This document shows positions 28,038-37,145 of a DNA stretch of 64,000 bases, in pieces. The position numbers and the translations under genes were made by a program. Every line of letters begins with the position of its first letter. Within the stretch, counting starts at the first letter, position 1. Below the pieces are notes generated by a model, which did not search any database, had not been told where the DNA came from, and saw nothing but the letters and a program-made list of their open reading frames with translations. The DNA is from Sediminibacillus terrae. Its GTDB lineage: Bacteria; Bacillota; Bacilli; Bacillales; Amphibacillaceae. The stretch lies in assembly GCF_009602435.1 (NCBI RefSeq), contig NZ_VZDQ01000021.1, forward strand, positions 496,001 to 560,000. Reading direction: 5' to 3'.

Positions 28038-28670
28038 TCATACTTCTTTAATATCCAATACACGGAAACCTGACTTTTCCAGCTTGGTTGAAAGTTTGTC
28101 GATATTGTCGTTTTTTTCTACTTTCAAGACGATTCTTCTAGCCAATTTATCCGTCTCATCAAACGTAGTTACCGAAATGACATTGGCATGATTTTGTTTG
28201 ATGATATCCGCGAGACGGGATAAACGGCCAGTGGATTCTTCCGATGTGAAAGCAATTCTGACGCCCGGTTTTTTCATGCCAAAAGCACTCTCGAATTGTT
28301 CAATCATATCGAACCGGGTGACGATACCGAGGAATTGTTTTTCCGGACCGACTACCGCCAAAATTGGATATCCTTTAAAGGTGGTTAACGTATTTTCGAA
28401 AACTGCTTGCTCATCGATATATAAATCACCGTGTGAAGCAATATCTCCCACAAGCGTGGCGCTCAGAAATTCATCCCGGGTCTGGCGGCTTTGGAAATAA
28501 GCCTTGTATATGTCCTGCTTCGAAATCATTCCTTTAAAGATATTGTCTTCTACGACCGGCATTGCCTCAATATCCCTTGTTTCCAACTGATTTATGGTAG
28601 CCTTTAGTGTATCCTTTTCTTTTGCGATGATACATTGATGGCTTGGTTTTAGAATACTTTTCACAAACAA
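28038..28670 (-). CDS. CBS-CBS-ACT domain protein (AcuB-like)
   Basis: 210-residue cytoplasmic protein with two CBS domains (about 5-60 and 75-130) that usually bind adenine nucleotides, and a C-terminal ACT-like domain (about 138-210) with GRLSRLADIIKQNHANVISV. The order equals that of B. subtilis AcuB, but acuA and acuC are not adjacent here, so I do not use that symbol. Start is TTG 28670 or the GTG two codons later; GGAGG lies upstream of both. Confidence 0.82.
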   Translation of the reverse strand: MFVKSILKPSHQCIIAKEKDTLKATINQLETRDIEAMPVVEDNIFKGMISKQDIYKAYFQSRQTRDEFLSATLVGDIASHGDLYIDEQAVFENTLTTFKGYPILAVVGPEKQFLGIVTRFDMIEQFESAFGMKKPGVRIAFTSEESTGRLSRLADIIKQNHANVISVTTFDETDKLARRIVLKVEKNDNIDKLSTKLEKSGFRVLDIKEV

Positions 28671-28762
28671 CAGAATCAGCCTCCTTTTGAAGATATTATA
28701 TATTTATTTCTACATTCGCTATTCCATTCCCTGCATAAATATTTCTTAACATGAATCAAGTA

Positions 28763-28792
28763 GAATGAGACGAACTGTTCCATTCATACACT
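28763..28792 (+). promoter_or_regulatory. Possible sigma-E promoter of cotJABC
   Basis: CATACACT at 28785-28792 matches the sigma-E -10 (CATACAnT) exactly; the -35 region (GAATGAG, 28763-28769) is weaker. It lies about 36 bases upstream of the cotJA ATG, and cotJ is a sigma-E operon in B. subtilis. Confidence 0.55.
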
Positions 28793-28828
28793 GTATCATT
28801 ACTTTCGTGCATTAGAAAGGAGTAAGTC

Positions 28829-29056
28829 ATGTTCACCCAACGGAAATTTTATACACCTTATGTGAGCCCCACCGATCCATGTCCGCCTATCCGAATAAAA
28901 AGTTATGAGACACCCCCACAGTTATACCTCGGTTTTCAGCCCCCTTGTCTCCCGCAGTATGCTACCGCTAAAGAAGCATTGTACCGAGGCACATTATGGC
29001 CGGCTTTATACAGCCCTTACGAATCGCCATATAAAAGGGGGGATACAGGTGAATGA
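28829..29056 (+). CDS. cotJA: Spore coat-associated protein CotJA
   Basis: 75-residue, proline- and tyrosine-rich polypeptide (YTPYVSPTDPCPP; YLGFQPPCLPQY; LYRGTLWPALYSPY) characteristic of CotJA, a component associated with the inner coat. GAAAGGAG lies 7 bases before the ATG. The end of the gene overlaps cotJB by 8 bases, so the operon is translationally coupled. Mother-cell expression is expected. Confidence 0.9.
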   Translation: MFTQRKFYTPYVSPTDPCPPIRIKSYETPPQLYLGFQPPCLPQYATAKEALYRGTLWPALYSPYESPYKRGDTGE

Positions 29057-29312
29057 ACCGCTGACCAGCGCTTATTATGACCTTTTGGAAGAAATTCAAG
29101 CGGTAGATTTTGTGTTATGCGAATTGACTTTGTATCTGGACACCCATCCCTGGGACGAGGAAGCTGTCCGGCAATTCAACCATCATGCCAAACAAAGCCG
29201 GCAGTTGAAAAAACAATATGAAAATCAATACGGACCACTCTTTCAATACGGCATGAGTTACTCATCCTACCCTTGGAATTGGAAAGATGCCCCTTGGCCT
29301 TGGCAAGTGTGA
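29049..29312 (+). CDS. cotJB: Spore coat protein CotJB
   Basis: 87-residue protein starting at GTG 29049 (MNEPLTSAYYDLLEEIQAVDF), just after GGGGGGAT inside the end of cotJA. It has the CotJB features YLDTHPWDEEAVRQFN and a C terminus rich in tyrosine and tryptophan (YSSYPWNWKDAPWPW). The longer open frame upstream is out of register with family length. CotJB is needed with CotJA for CotJC incorporation in B. subtilis. Confidence 0.92.
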   Translation: MNEPLTSAYYDLLEEIQAVDFVLCELTLYLDTHPWDEEAVRQFNHHAKQSRQLKKQYENQYGPLFQYGMSYSSYPWNWKDAPWPWQV

Positions 29313-29396
29313 AGCAAAGGGCAGAGCGGAAGACAAAATGCCCTTCTTTTTCCTCTGATCAGTCACTATCTGTACACCTAAGAAAGGAAGATGGTC

Positions 29397-29966
29397 ATGT
29401 GGTATTATGAAAAAAAACTTCAGTACCCTGTCCGGGTCAGGGAGTGCAATCCTCGCTTGGCAAAGTTCCTGATCGAACAGTATGGGGGAGCGGATGGAGA
29501 ACTGGCAGCAGCACTGCGCTATTTGAACCAGCGCTACTCCATTCCCGACAAAGTAATCGGATTGCTCACCGATATCGGGACCGAAGAATTCGCTCATTTG
29601 GAAATGATTGCAACCATGGTGTATAAATTGACAAAAGATGCTACACCAGAACAAATGAAAGAAGCCGGCTTAGGAGCCCACTACGTCAACCACGACAATG
29701 CCCTGTTTTATGAAAATGCATCGGGCACCCCCTGGACTGCATCCTACATACAAGCCAAAGGCGATCCGATCGCCGATATTTATGAGGATATTGCCGCAGA
29801 AGAAAAGGCTAGAGCGACCTATCAATGGATCATCAATATGTCTGACGACCCGGAATTGAATGATGGATTGAAATACCTGCGGGAGAGGGAAGTCGTCCAT
29901 TCCCAGCGGTTCCGTGAAGCTGCTGAAATATTAAAAGAAGAAAGAGGGAAGAAAGTTTACTTCTGA
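29397..29966 (+). CDS. cotJC: Spore coat protein CotJC, manganese-catalase family
   Basis: 189-residue ferritin-like protein (MWYYEKKLQYPVRV) of the Mn-catalase superfamily. Metal-ligand glutamates/histidines are in AALRYLNQRY, GTEEFAHLEMIATMV and AAEEKARATYQ, ending with EVVHSQRF. ATG 29397 is preferred to the ATG two codons upstream because AAAGGA is then 8 bases away and the length equals B. subtilis CotJC. Third gene of the cotJ operon, 84 bases after cotJB. Confidence 0.95.
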   Translation: MWYYEKKLQYPVRVRECNPRLAKFLIEQYGGADGELAAALRYLNQRYSIPDKVIGLLTDIGTEEFAHLEMIATMVYKLTKDATPEQMKEAGLGAHYVNHDNALFYENASGTPWTASYIQAKGDPIADIYEDIAAEEKARATYQWIINMSDDPELNDGLKYLREREVVHSQRFREAAEILKEERGKKVYF

Positions 29967-30000
29967 TTCTATTCCCTCTCCAATTCCACACTGATAAAAA

Positions 30001-30033
30001 TTGAAGAGCCAGGCACCTGCCCGGCTCTTCATC
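30001..30033. terminator. Terminator between cotJC and the 30032 gene
   Basis: TTGAAGAGCC and GGCTCTTCA arms; on the minus strand the hairpin is followed by ATTTTTATC, so it mainly ends the leftward operon, but it also lies 35 bases beyond the cotJC stop. Confidence 0.72.
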
Positions 30034-30382
30034 AATTTCCGTTCGTTTTTATATTTACCTGCTCCCAGCCTGGCAAAATGTTATCAAGACCCTGTCCGCC
30101 GTCTAAATGGAACAACTGGTCGCCTCCCCAAAGTTGCAAGGACACTATCACAGCGATAATGAGGATAAAAAGAATAACAAGCAACCGGATCAACGACAGA
30201 CTTACCTTCCACTTCACTTTTGTTTTTTTGTTTTGATGGACTTCCTTGCGGGGTGGTAAATTCAATACATTGACTTCTTCCTGTTCTAGATTGTCGGTTG
30301 TGCTCATTTCCTTATCTTTGTCCAACTCATTTACCATGTTCCGAAGCTGCCTGGCTTGATCCTTGTTGATCTCCTCTGTCAT
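30032..30382 (-). CDS. Unrecognised single-pass membrane protein
   Basis: 116 residues: a charged N-terminal cytoplasmic part (1-60, KDQARQLRNMVNELDKDKE), one transmembrane helix (about 63-83, LIRLLVILFILIIAVIVSL) and a short external tail. It sits where B. subtilis has ypbE, whose product carries a LysM domain outside the membrane; no LysM is visible here, so it may be a shortened relative or unrelated. The start lies 56 bases inside the end of ypbD in another frame, preceded by GGGGGT at good spacing. Confidence 0.6.
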   Translation of the reverse strand: MTEEINKDQARQLRNMVNELDKDKEMSTTDNLEQEEVNVLNLPPRKEVHQNKKTKVKWKVSLSLIRLLVILFILIIAVIVSLQLWGGDQLFHLDGGQGLDNILPGWEQVNIKTNGN

Positions 30383-30977
30383 CCTTCATACCCCCTTTCC
30401 TGATGCTGGCTCTCCCAATCAACATTCCCAGTATAAAGTCCACAACAAAATGAGCGGTAATTGTGGCCAATAGATTGCCGGTTACTTCGTATAACCAGCC
30501 AAAGTAAAAGCTGATCATCACGATGGACAACAGCAATACAGGCTTCGTTAAATACCGGACATGAACAAGTGCAAAAATGATACTGGCGGTCCAATAACCC
30601 AATTCTGTCTGCAGAACGCCACGGAAGAGAACTTCCTCGGATACGGCAACAACCAGAGCAATCACAAACAATTCACTTACACTTCTGTTGGCGAACAGCT
30701 TCTCATTTAGTCCGCCATCATCAAACGCCTGCTCCGGCAGCAACCTCATTAACATAAAATCTATCAACACGATAATCAGACCAGGAACCAAACCATAAAA
30801 AACGATGTCCCCGACATTCCACTCCGCTAATTCAAGCCACTGGTGAGGAGAAGGAAACAGCCATAAGCTCAACCCGATAGCAAGTAGTAAAAAAAGCATC
30901 TGTGAAAGGTATAATTGTTTCTTCAATTGGCTGCTGGAAAGCTGTTGCACAGCTTCAGCCTGACTTAATCTCTTCAT
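30327..30977 (-). CDS. ypbD: CPBP-family intramembrane metalloprotease (YpbD-like)
   Basis: 216-residue multi-pass protein of the CPBP/CAAX-protease family (Abi). The conserved glutamate pair is in VAVSEEVLFRGVLQTEL (about residue 110), followed by FALVH and an H-containing helix TAHFVVDFILG (about 178). The start overlaps recQ by 23 bases and the last 18 codons, a polar non-conserved-looking tail, overlap the next gene. Substrate unknown. Confidence 0.85.
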   Translation of the reverse strand: MKRLSQAEAVQQLSSSQLKKQLYLSQMLFLLLAIGLSLWLFPSPHQWLELAEWNVGDIVFYGLVPGLIIVLIDFMLMRLLPEQAFDDGGLNEKLFANRSVSELFVIALVVAVSEEVLFRGVLQTELGYWTASIIFALVHVRYLTKPVLLLSIVMISFYFGWLYEVTGNLLATITAHFVVDFILGMLIGRASIRKGGMKDDRGDQQGSSQAASEHGK

Positions 30978-32505
30978 CGCTATCCCCTTGAAGCATTATC
31001 TGTTTTAATGCCTGTTTCCAATTATATGATTCGGATTTTCTTGTAGCTTTTGTGACAGGCGCCCATTCAGAAAACTTGAAACCGCATCTATCACAGCAAT
31101 GATAGGATGGCTCCTTGGTTGTGTCCTGGAACGGAGCAAACAATGCCTTCCTTCTGCATTCAGTTTGTTCAGCCCACCATAGCAATTCATTGACTTTGGC
31201 AAGCTTGTATTTTGTCCTTTCTGCAGCAACTCGGCTGATTTTTTCCTGTATGGTTTCCCAATCAAAAGAAGAAACTATCCGATCATTGTCCATCATACCA
31301 TGATTTTCAAAATGATAGCGCAGGAACCGCCATTTTGTTTCACTAATCTGCAAACTTTCCAGAAGTATGTCTTGTTCTGGTAAACGAAAAACCCCTTGCT
31401 GGACCCTTGATTTCATATAACGGATGACCCGGGCGATTTCTTCCCTGCCAGGTAACTCTGATTGGATCAGCTTTCTTGGAAGCAAATCATCATTCGGTGA
31501 CAACAAGACAAGGCTGACACTCGACAAACCGTCCCTTCCCGCTCTGCCCACCTCCTGGATGAACGACTCGATTTGCGGTGGCAAGTGAAAATGGATCACC
31601 AACCTGATATTTTGTTTGTCGATTCCCATGCCAAAAGCACTCGTACAACATATAACGTCGAGTTGATCATTCATAAATTGCTGCTGAATCAGTATACGGT
31701 CAGACTGTTCCATTCCGCCATGGTAAAAAGCCACATTCATGTCCGGCAATGCAGCAGACAGCTCGGCAGCAGCCTTTTCCGTCCAGTTTCGGCTCGAAAA
31801 GTAAATCATTGTCGGTACTGGATGCGCTTTTAAGACGTTTGAAATCCGCTTGATTTTTTCTGAAGGGGTTTCCAGTTCATCGACTTGAAATGTAATATTT
31901 TCCCTGTCCATCGGATAAATATGTCTGGCCATAGCCGGCTTGCGTAGCTGAAAAGAAATATCCTTCTGTACTTCCGGCGTCGCTGTAGCGCTCAACGCGA
32001 GGACAGGAGGGTGTTGCAATGTTTCTATTATATGATGCAATTTTAAATAGTCCGGACGGAATTCATGCCCCCATTGAGATATGCAATGTGCTTCGTCCAC
32101 CACAAACAAGGATATCCGCAATTCGGACAGCTTTTTGACAAACCCTTTCCTTTGCAGCATTTCCGGCGAGGCATAAATCAGTTTATAAGCTGCTAAATTG
32201 CGAAAAGCATCCTGTTTTTTTTGCACACTCAAAAAACTGTTGAATGCAATGACATCTTTATATCCGGAAGCAGCCAATTGCTTTTCTTGATCCATCATCA
32301 AAGAGATCAAGGGAGAAATAACAAGTACCGCTCCAGACATAAGCCTGGCAGGAAGCTGATAACAGACCGATTTTCCAGAACCAGTCGGCAAAATGCCAAG
32401 CACATCCTTTCCCTGCAAAACGTCTTCGATTATTTCCCGCTGCCCTTCCCGGAAAGATTGATGGCCGAAATACTTTTCCAACGCTTTATTCAAATTATCC
32501 GTCAT
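30955..32505 (-). CDS. recS: RecQ-family ATP-dependent DNA helicase (RecS-type)
   Basis: 3'-5' DNA helicase of the RecQ family. 516 residues with all helicase motifs: FREGQREII, the Walker A GILPTGSGKSVCYQLPA near residue 37, DEAHCISQWGHEFRPDY near 137, SATATP near 172, and QEVGRAGRDG near 310, then a RecQ zinc-binding region with CRR..CCDRCG cysteines near 450-470. There is no HRDC domain, so it is the short type called RecS in B. subtilis. The start overlaps ypbB by four bases (ATGA), showing translational coupling. Confidence 0.93.
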   Translation of the reverse strand: MTDNLNKALEKYFGHQSFREGQREIIEDVLQGKDVLGILPTGSGKSVCYQLPARLMSGAVLVISPLISLMMDQEKQLAASGYKDVIAFNSFLSVQKKQDAFRNLAAYKLIYASPEMLQRKGFVKKLSELRISLFVVDEAHCISQWGHEFRPDYLKLHHIIETLQHPPVLALSATATPEVQKDISFQLRKPAMARHIYPMDRENITFQVDELETPSEKIKRISNVLKAHPVPTMIYFSSRNWTEKAAAELSAALPDMNVAFYHGGMEQSDRILIQQQFMNDQLDVICCTSAFGMGIDKQNIRLVIHFHLPPQIESFIQEVGRAGRDGLSSVSLVLLSPNDDLLPRKLIQSELPGREEIARVIRYMKSRVQQGVFRLPEQDILLESLQISETKWRFLRYHFENHGMMDNDRIVSSFDWETIQEKISRVAAERTKYKLAKVNELLWWAEQTECRRKALFAPFQDTTKEPSYHCCDRCGFKFSEWAPVTKATRKSESYNWKQALKQIMLQGDSDEEIKSG

Positions 32506-33563
32506 TGTTCCACCCCTTTTCGCCGGCCTGCCCGGTAGACTGCCATTACCAAACGTATCTGCAAGTAACTGTATCGGTCATCCAACGCCTGCTTGATCTG
32601 CTTTAGCTTCCTCGATTTCAGTCGCTCGATTTGTTCACCTATTTCCCTGACTGCATCAGGCGATACATAGTTATTTAACGGGAAATCCGGCTGAGCATAC
32701 GCTATTTCAATCAGGTGATCGTGTACTGTACTTTCTTTCAGCCTTCTTATCTTGCATATTTCTTCGACATTTCTTCCCTGTTTGAGCAGGTCGTCCGTTT
32801 TTCTTGCCGAATCCGTCAGAAACACTTCTTTTACCAAGCCGCTCGAAAAGGTGGCGAGAGTTGGAGTGGGGGTGCTATCATAAATGATATAATTTAGCAT
32901 CCGGTGTAAAATCAACTGATATAATACGGTAAAATCATACTTATCCATATCATAGAATGCCGCTAATTGGACCTTGCTCATTCCGAAATGGGAGTACCCG
33001 CTTAATCTTTTCACAAAAATATCAGCGTGCTGTTCAGGCAGCCTTTTCAAGAAAGGTAGCATTTCACCATACAACTGATCCAGCAACTCTTGAAGACGGT
33101 GTCGTGCTGCAGTGTAATATTTTTTCATCCAAAGCAATACTTCCTGATTATCGCTGACAGGAATGAAGCGATGATTGCCGCGTTTAATGTTTGCCGCAGT
33201 TTGAATAAACAAGGAGAGCCTTTCATAGAAAAGGTCTGCGGCCCTGTCATAAACTAGACCATTATAATGAAGCAAAAACCCGTGATTTTCATTATTTTTA
33301 AGAAAAGACATCCCCTTTTCTGTCACAAACGCTTTATCGCCTCTATAAGCCAAGTAATGCTTGCTCACCAGGTTTTCAACTTTTTGATCAAACGCATGCT
33401 TGTCCATTCCTTTTGCAATACCGAAGTAGCCGGTCAGGTGATATATGTGGGCGTCCTGCAGTGTTTGCGAAGATCGCTTTCCGACCAGCAAGTGATAAAC
33501 CGCTGCACTAGTGCGCTCCTGTTTTAACTTTGATAGACTGTCTAGTATGATAATCGTAATCAT
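32502..33563 (-). CDS. ypbB: YpbB-like helix-turn-helix protein
   Basis: 353-residue protein whose C-terminal region holds a helix-turn-helix suited to recQ-associated HRDC/RQC-like functions (LLKQGRNVEEICKIRRLKESTVHDHLIEIA, in part, about residues 268-298). The N-terminal half starts ...YHLLVGKRSSQTLQDAHIYHL, a family hallmark. It precedes recS as in B. subtilis; I infer that it supplies a DNA-binding partner or the missing C-terminal helicase domain. GGAAGGGA lies 9 bases before the ATG. Confidence 0.82.
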   Translation of the reverse strand: MITIIILDSLSKLKQERTSAAVYHLLVGKRSSQTLQDAHIYHLTGYFGIAKGMDKHAFDQKVENLVSKHYLAYRGDKAFVTEKGMSFLKNNENHGFLLHYNGLVYDRAADLFYERLSLFIQTAANIKRGNHRFIPVSDNQEVLLWMKKYYTAARHRLQELLDQLYGEMLPFLKRLPEQHADIFVKRLSGYSHFGMSKVQLAAFYDMDKYDFTVLYQLILHRMLNYIIYDSTPTPTLATFSSGLVKEVFLTDSARKTDDLLKQGRNVEEICKIRRLKESTVHDHLIEIAYAQPDFPLNNYVSPDAVREIGEQIERLKSRKLKQIKQALDDRYSYLQIRLVMAVYRAGRRKGVEQ

Positions 33564-33598
33564 GGCGATATTCCCTTCCCTTTACTTTGACTTACCAT

Positions 33599-33627
33599 TT
33601 GCAGAGAATTGGAAACCGTTTTACAAT
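33599..33627 (+). promoter_or_regulatory. Sigma-A promoter of fer
   Basis: TTGCAG (33599-33604), 17-base spacer, TACAAT (33622-33627). Transcription should begin near 33634, just before the hairpin at 33645. Confidence 0.65.
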
Positions 33628-33639
33628 AGAGAATAGTGA

Positions 33640-33930
<291 letters not shown>

Positions 33931-33937
33931 CATCCCC

Positions 33938-33974
33938 AAAAAGAGATGCCTTCATGGCCATCTCTTTTGTTTTT
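33938..33974 (+). terminator. Terminator downstream of fer
   Basis: AAAAGAGATGGCC-type arms (AAAGAGATGCC and GGCCATCTCTTT) followed by TGTTTTTCC; 8 bases beyond the fer stop. It can also act leftwards on the regulator gene at 33996. Confidence 0.85.
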
Positions 33975-33995
33975 CCATTTTCACTTCAAAGTTGA

Positions 33996-34460
33996 CTATT
34001 CACTGGTCACCAACTCGTTTACTTGGCCGAACTTGGCCAACGCTGCCTCTTTATCTGTCGAACTATACCACCGTTGTTTGTCTGGATCCACAATACGGTA
34101 GTGTTGGCTGATAACATTCTGTTGAAGGACATAGCCGTTGCGCTCTGAGAGATTGTTCCACCAAACCTTGTCCTCTGTAAGTATGCCGTGCGGCTCTTCT
34201 ATGGAGGTGTGGGCGATTGTTTCGATTACTTCCAGAACATCCCCGCCAAGCATGTTGCGAATAACTTCACTGTTACGAAACAGGGCACAAATTGCTGTGG
34301 TTGTAGTCCAGTTGGCAACCGTCCTCCCCTTTTCGATTTGCACAAGGGTTTTCTTGGAGATTCCCAAAATCGCAGCCATTTTATCCTGGGTATAATTTCT
34401 TTCCACTCTAATTAACTTGATCTTACTGGAAATTTGGTTACTGAGTATTGTTTTGTTCAT
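33996..34460 (-). CDS. Xre-type helix-turn-helix transcriptional regulator
   Basis: 154 residues. The N-terminal Cro/CI-like HTH (about 10-65) is clear: IKLIRVERNYTQDKMAAIL and GISKKTLVQIEKGR. The C-terminal 90 residues do not match an effector domain I know; they are soluble and contain two tryptophan-rich stretches (KVWWNNLSE, KQRWYSSTD). It is alone between fer and ppa, convergent with fer. Targets unknown; ribosome binding site weak. Confidence 0.82.
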   Translation of the reverse strand: MNKTILSNQISSKIKLIRVERNYTQDKMAAILGISKKTLVQIEKGRTVANWTTTTAICALFRNSEVIRNMLGGDVLEVIETIAHTSIEEPHGILTEDKVWWNNLSERNGYVLQQNVISQHYRIVDPDKQRWYSSTDKEAALAKFGQVNELVTSE

Positions 34461-34540
34461 TTCTTTTTACCGTCCTGTTGCTGATTTTTTCATATGTAAG
34501 GATTTTATACGTTTCTTTTACATTCTAACATGTTCTCTGC

Positions 34541-34569
34541 TTTCTTTCCTTATTAAAAATTGATATAAT
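34541..34569 (+). promoter_or_regulatory. Extended -10 promoter of ppa
   Basis: TGATATAAT (34561-34569) is an extended -10 with a consensus TATAAT; the -35 (near TTTCTT) is weak. About 100 bases of leader separate it from ppa. Confidence 0.6.
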
Positions 34570-34667
34570 ATGTTACCGAAAGTGGATTACATATTTGTTT
34601 TTAACGAATAAAGCTGGCAGGCGAAGGCTCTAACCACTCTTGCCAAGCAAATAAGGAGGCAATATCG

Positions 34668-35162
34668 ATGGCAGATAATAAAGTGATTGATGTATTTGTC
34701 GAAATTCCGACCGGTAATCAGAACAAATACGAATACGATAAGGAAAAAGGGGTATTCAAGCTGGACAGAGTGCTTTTTTCTCCTCAATTTTATCCTGCTG
34801 AATACGGTTATATTGATGAAACATTAGCATTAGACGGTGATCCACTGGACGCACTGGTGCTCGTGACCAACCCGACGTTCCCTGGTTGTGTCATCGAATC
34901 CCGCGTGATAGGCTTTTTAAATATGATTGACAGCGGTGAAGAAGATCAGAAACTGCTGGCGGTGCCTGTTGAAGATCCTCGTTTTAAAGATGTGTACAGC
35001 CTGGAAGATGTTCCGTCCCACAAACTGGACGAAATTTCCCACTTCTTTAAAACCTACAAGGATCTGCAAAACAAAAAGACTGAAATCGGTGAATGGGAAG
35101 GCGTAGAGGCCGCCAATAACCTTATTGACGATTGTCTTGCAAGGTATAAAGACCAAAAGTAA
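34668..35162 (+). CDS. ppa: Family I inorganic pyrophosphatase
   Basis: Hydrolyses pyrophosphate to drive biosynthetic reactions. 164 residues with the family I signature DGDPLDALVLV near residue 63, EIPTGNQNKYEYD near 13 and YPAEYGYI near 44. GGAGG is 7 bases before the ATG. B. subtilis uses an unrelated manganese-dependent family II enzyme, so a family I enzyme at this place separates the organism from that species. Followed by its own terminator. Confidence 0.96.
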   Translation: MADNKVIDVFVEIPTGNQNKYEYDKEKGVFKLDRVLFSPQFYPAEYGYIDETLALDGDPLDALVLVTNPTFPGCVIESRVIGFLNMIDSGEEDQKLLAVPVEDPRFKDVYSLEDVPSHKLDEISHFFKTYKDLQNKKTEIGEWEGVEAANNLIDDCLARYKDQK

Positions 35163-35171
35163 ACATGAAAC

Positions 35172-35218
35172 AAAGAAGCTGTCCATCGGCATAATTGACC
35201 GAAGGGCAGCTTCTTTTA
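35172..35218 (+). terminator. Terminator downstream of ppa
   Basis: AAGAAGCTGTCC and GGGCAGCTTCTT arms around an internal TCGG/CCGA pair, followed by TTTAAATA; 10 bases after the stop. Confidence 0.85.
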
Positions 35219-35268
35219 AATAACATTCGAGAAATATCATTTTAATGCATCGTCCATATAAGATATAA

Positions 35269-35826
35269 ACTGAGACATAGTTTGAATGCGTCTTCCTTAC
35301 TTCCTACTTTTGTTGAGGTGAAGTTCCACGCTGCGAAAATACCCTGCGCTTTCCGCGGGCGGCTGGTGAGCTTCCTCGAGCTGACGCTCTGCGGGATCTC
35401 ACCGAGGCCTTTCCTCCCGCGGGAGTCTCCGGGTATTTTCTTCGCTAGGAACAGCTTTCTGTTTAAAACACGTATACCAGACTATTTTATTCATGGTACC
35501 TACATACACTGTTTCATCAAAAGACACAGCTGGGAAAACAAGCAGAAAGTCCAAGAACAGGTGAAAAGACGGAACTCCAACTGTCTATATATGAAAAGAA
35601 CTGATAAAGGTTCTCAAAGAAAAAGTCTCTAGGCGATAGCCGGCATGCTTCTTAGCGCAGGTAGCATACGCAGACTCCTGCGGGAACAGCACGAGCTGAA
35701 GATCCACTTGGTAAAGCGGTTTTCTTTACCAAGTTAGCTGAAGCCGTGCCCGCGGAAAGCGTAGTATGCTACCGAAGCGGGGCTTAACACTCGCTTTTTG
35801 TAAAGGCAACGGAACTTTAACTTGCC
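35269..35826 (+). repeat. Long interspersed GC-rich repeat, full copy 1
   Basis: About 555 bases matching 59188-59768 almost base for base over large blocks, in the same orientation. First half: CTGCGCTTTCCGCGGGCGGC, a central stem around CTCGAGCTGACGCTCTGCGG, CCCGCGGGAGTCTCC. Second half: GCATACGCAGACTCCTGCGG, a perfect 11-base hairpin (35705-35715 with 35724-35734) and GCCGTGCCCGCGGAAAGCG. Long overlapping frames exist but start nowhere near a ribosome binding site and are not conserved proteins. It accounts for most of the 780-base gap between ppa and rsiX; 35830-35945 is otherwise featureless. Confidence 0.85.
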
Positions 35827-35948
35827 ATTACAGTTACTGCACAGTGTTGAATAAAGACAATAGAGTAAGGGCTGTAACAGTAACCTGATCATTTTAGGAA
35901 TGATGTGAATACATCGAACTAGATGATTAAGGTAGAAGCTGTAACTGG

Positions 35949-37145
35949 TTATTGCCCATTGATCCCGTCGGGAACTTCTATCGGCTCTTCCAGATTATCA
36001 TAAGGTCCTATTCTGTTTTCAGCCATATTGAACTCAATTTTAGTGTAGCCGAAACTCTTCGCAGTCATCATCATTGCTTCCAGCATATCCAGCGTCTTTT
36101 GATCATTTGCCACAGGACCCGAAAGATCCACCGAAACATGCTTATCGTATTTTTGCACACGAAACGCAACATCTGCAGGTATAGAAGCTTTCAAATCATA
36201 ATCAGGTTCTTCTTTTCGCATCTCATAGAACGCCGCTTCAATGTCATGATCAATCGCCACTGGAACAGCCGCTAAGAAGGCAGGAGTGTCTTCTTGCTGT
36301 TGATACACCTTATAAACATAGTTGCCCGGCTCTTTTAATGGAACACTTTCGATAACTTCCCCTTTTGTCGCAACTGGAATACCTTGCTTTCCATTTGCCT
36401 GGAGTTTGACGTGATTGATATTTAACGGCAAGAATAATCTGGATAATACTGTTCCCACGTTCCCGGTAAACGCTTTGTCTTCAAACGCATATTCAGCAGG
36501 AAAATGGACAATCGCAGTCCCGTTGCTTTTGTCAACCTCAAAGGTAACGCCCTGCAAAAGGTTCGCCGGTAGTCCGGCAACTTCAGAGTCAAGCAAATCA
36601 TCCAAGCGATTTAATGTGCTTTCGATACTTTCGCTAGTATTTTCCGTTTGGTAAGCCAGCGGAACTAAATAGCCGGTTCCTTCAATAGGTACGGAGACAT
36701 CTAATACAGTGGACTTTTCATTACCGGTATAAACGGCTTTGCTGACTGGTTCTTCTGCTATAGTCAACTTCGCTTCCTCATCTGCAGACTCGGATTGATC
36801 AGCAGGAAGACTGGAACCGGATTGCGATTTCTCTTCCATCACTTTCGATTGATCATTGTTAACAGACGATTCATCAGAGTACGTATCGGCACTGTCTTCC
36901 TGAGAAGAAAAATGATCCATACGCAAGGCGCTTTGGCTTATTACAGCAATCAATACAAGGACAGCCAAGGTAGCTAAGGAGGGAATCAACCATGACTTCC
37001 AGGATCTTTTGTTTTTTCTGTCTGTTTCTTCTTGTAAGCCTTCCACAACCTTTTGATACAATTGATCTTCCGGCCGCTTATCATTGATAGCAGGCAATTT
37101 TCTTAAGTTTTCTTCTACACGTTGATTATTCCATCCTCTTTTCAC
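35949..37145 (-). CDS. rsiX: Anti-sigma-X factor RsiX
   Basis: Membrane-bound anti-sigma factor that sequesters SigX. 398 residues from a GTG overlapping the sigX stop (GTGA), with GAGGAGGG upstream. A cytoplasmic N-terminal sigma-binding part (1-75, WNNQRVEENLRKLPAINDKRP), one transmembrane helix (about 78-100), an acidic, serine-rich linker and a large external domain with GerMN-like features. Slightly longer than B. subtilis RsiX. The pairing with sigX is the strongest evidence. Confidence 0.9.
   Translation of the reverse strand: MKRGWNNQRVEENLRKLPAINDKRPEDQLYQKVVEGLQEETDRKNKRSWKSWLIPSLATLAVLVLIAVISQSALRMDHFSSQEDSADTYSDESSVNNDQSKVMEEKSQSGSSLPADQSESADEEAKLTIAEEPVSKAVYTGNEKSTVLDVSVPIEGTGYLVPLAYQTENTSESIESTLNRLDDLLDSEVAGLPANLLQGVTFEVDKSNGTAIVHFPAEYAFEDKAFTGNVGTVLSRLFLPLNINHVKLQANGKQGIPVATKGEVIESVPLKEPGNYVYKVYQQQEDTPAFLAAVPVAIDHDIEAAFYEMRKEEPDYDLKASIPADVAFRVQKYDKHVSVDLSGPVANDQKTLDMLEAMMMTAKSFGYTKIEFNMAENRIGPYDNLEEPIEVPDGINGQ

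Noticed and set aside
35282-35632. 116-residue open frame inside the long repeat
   Set aside because: The other full copy does not keep the same frame open, and the sequence is a structured repeat rich in CCGCGG blocks.
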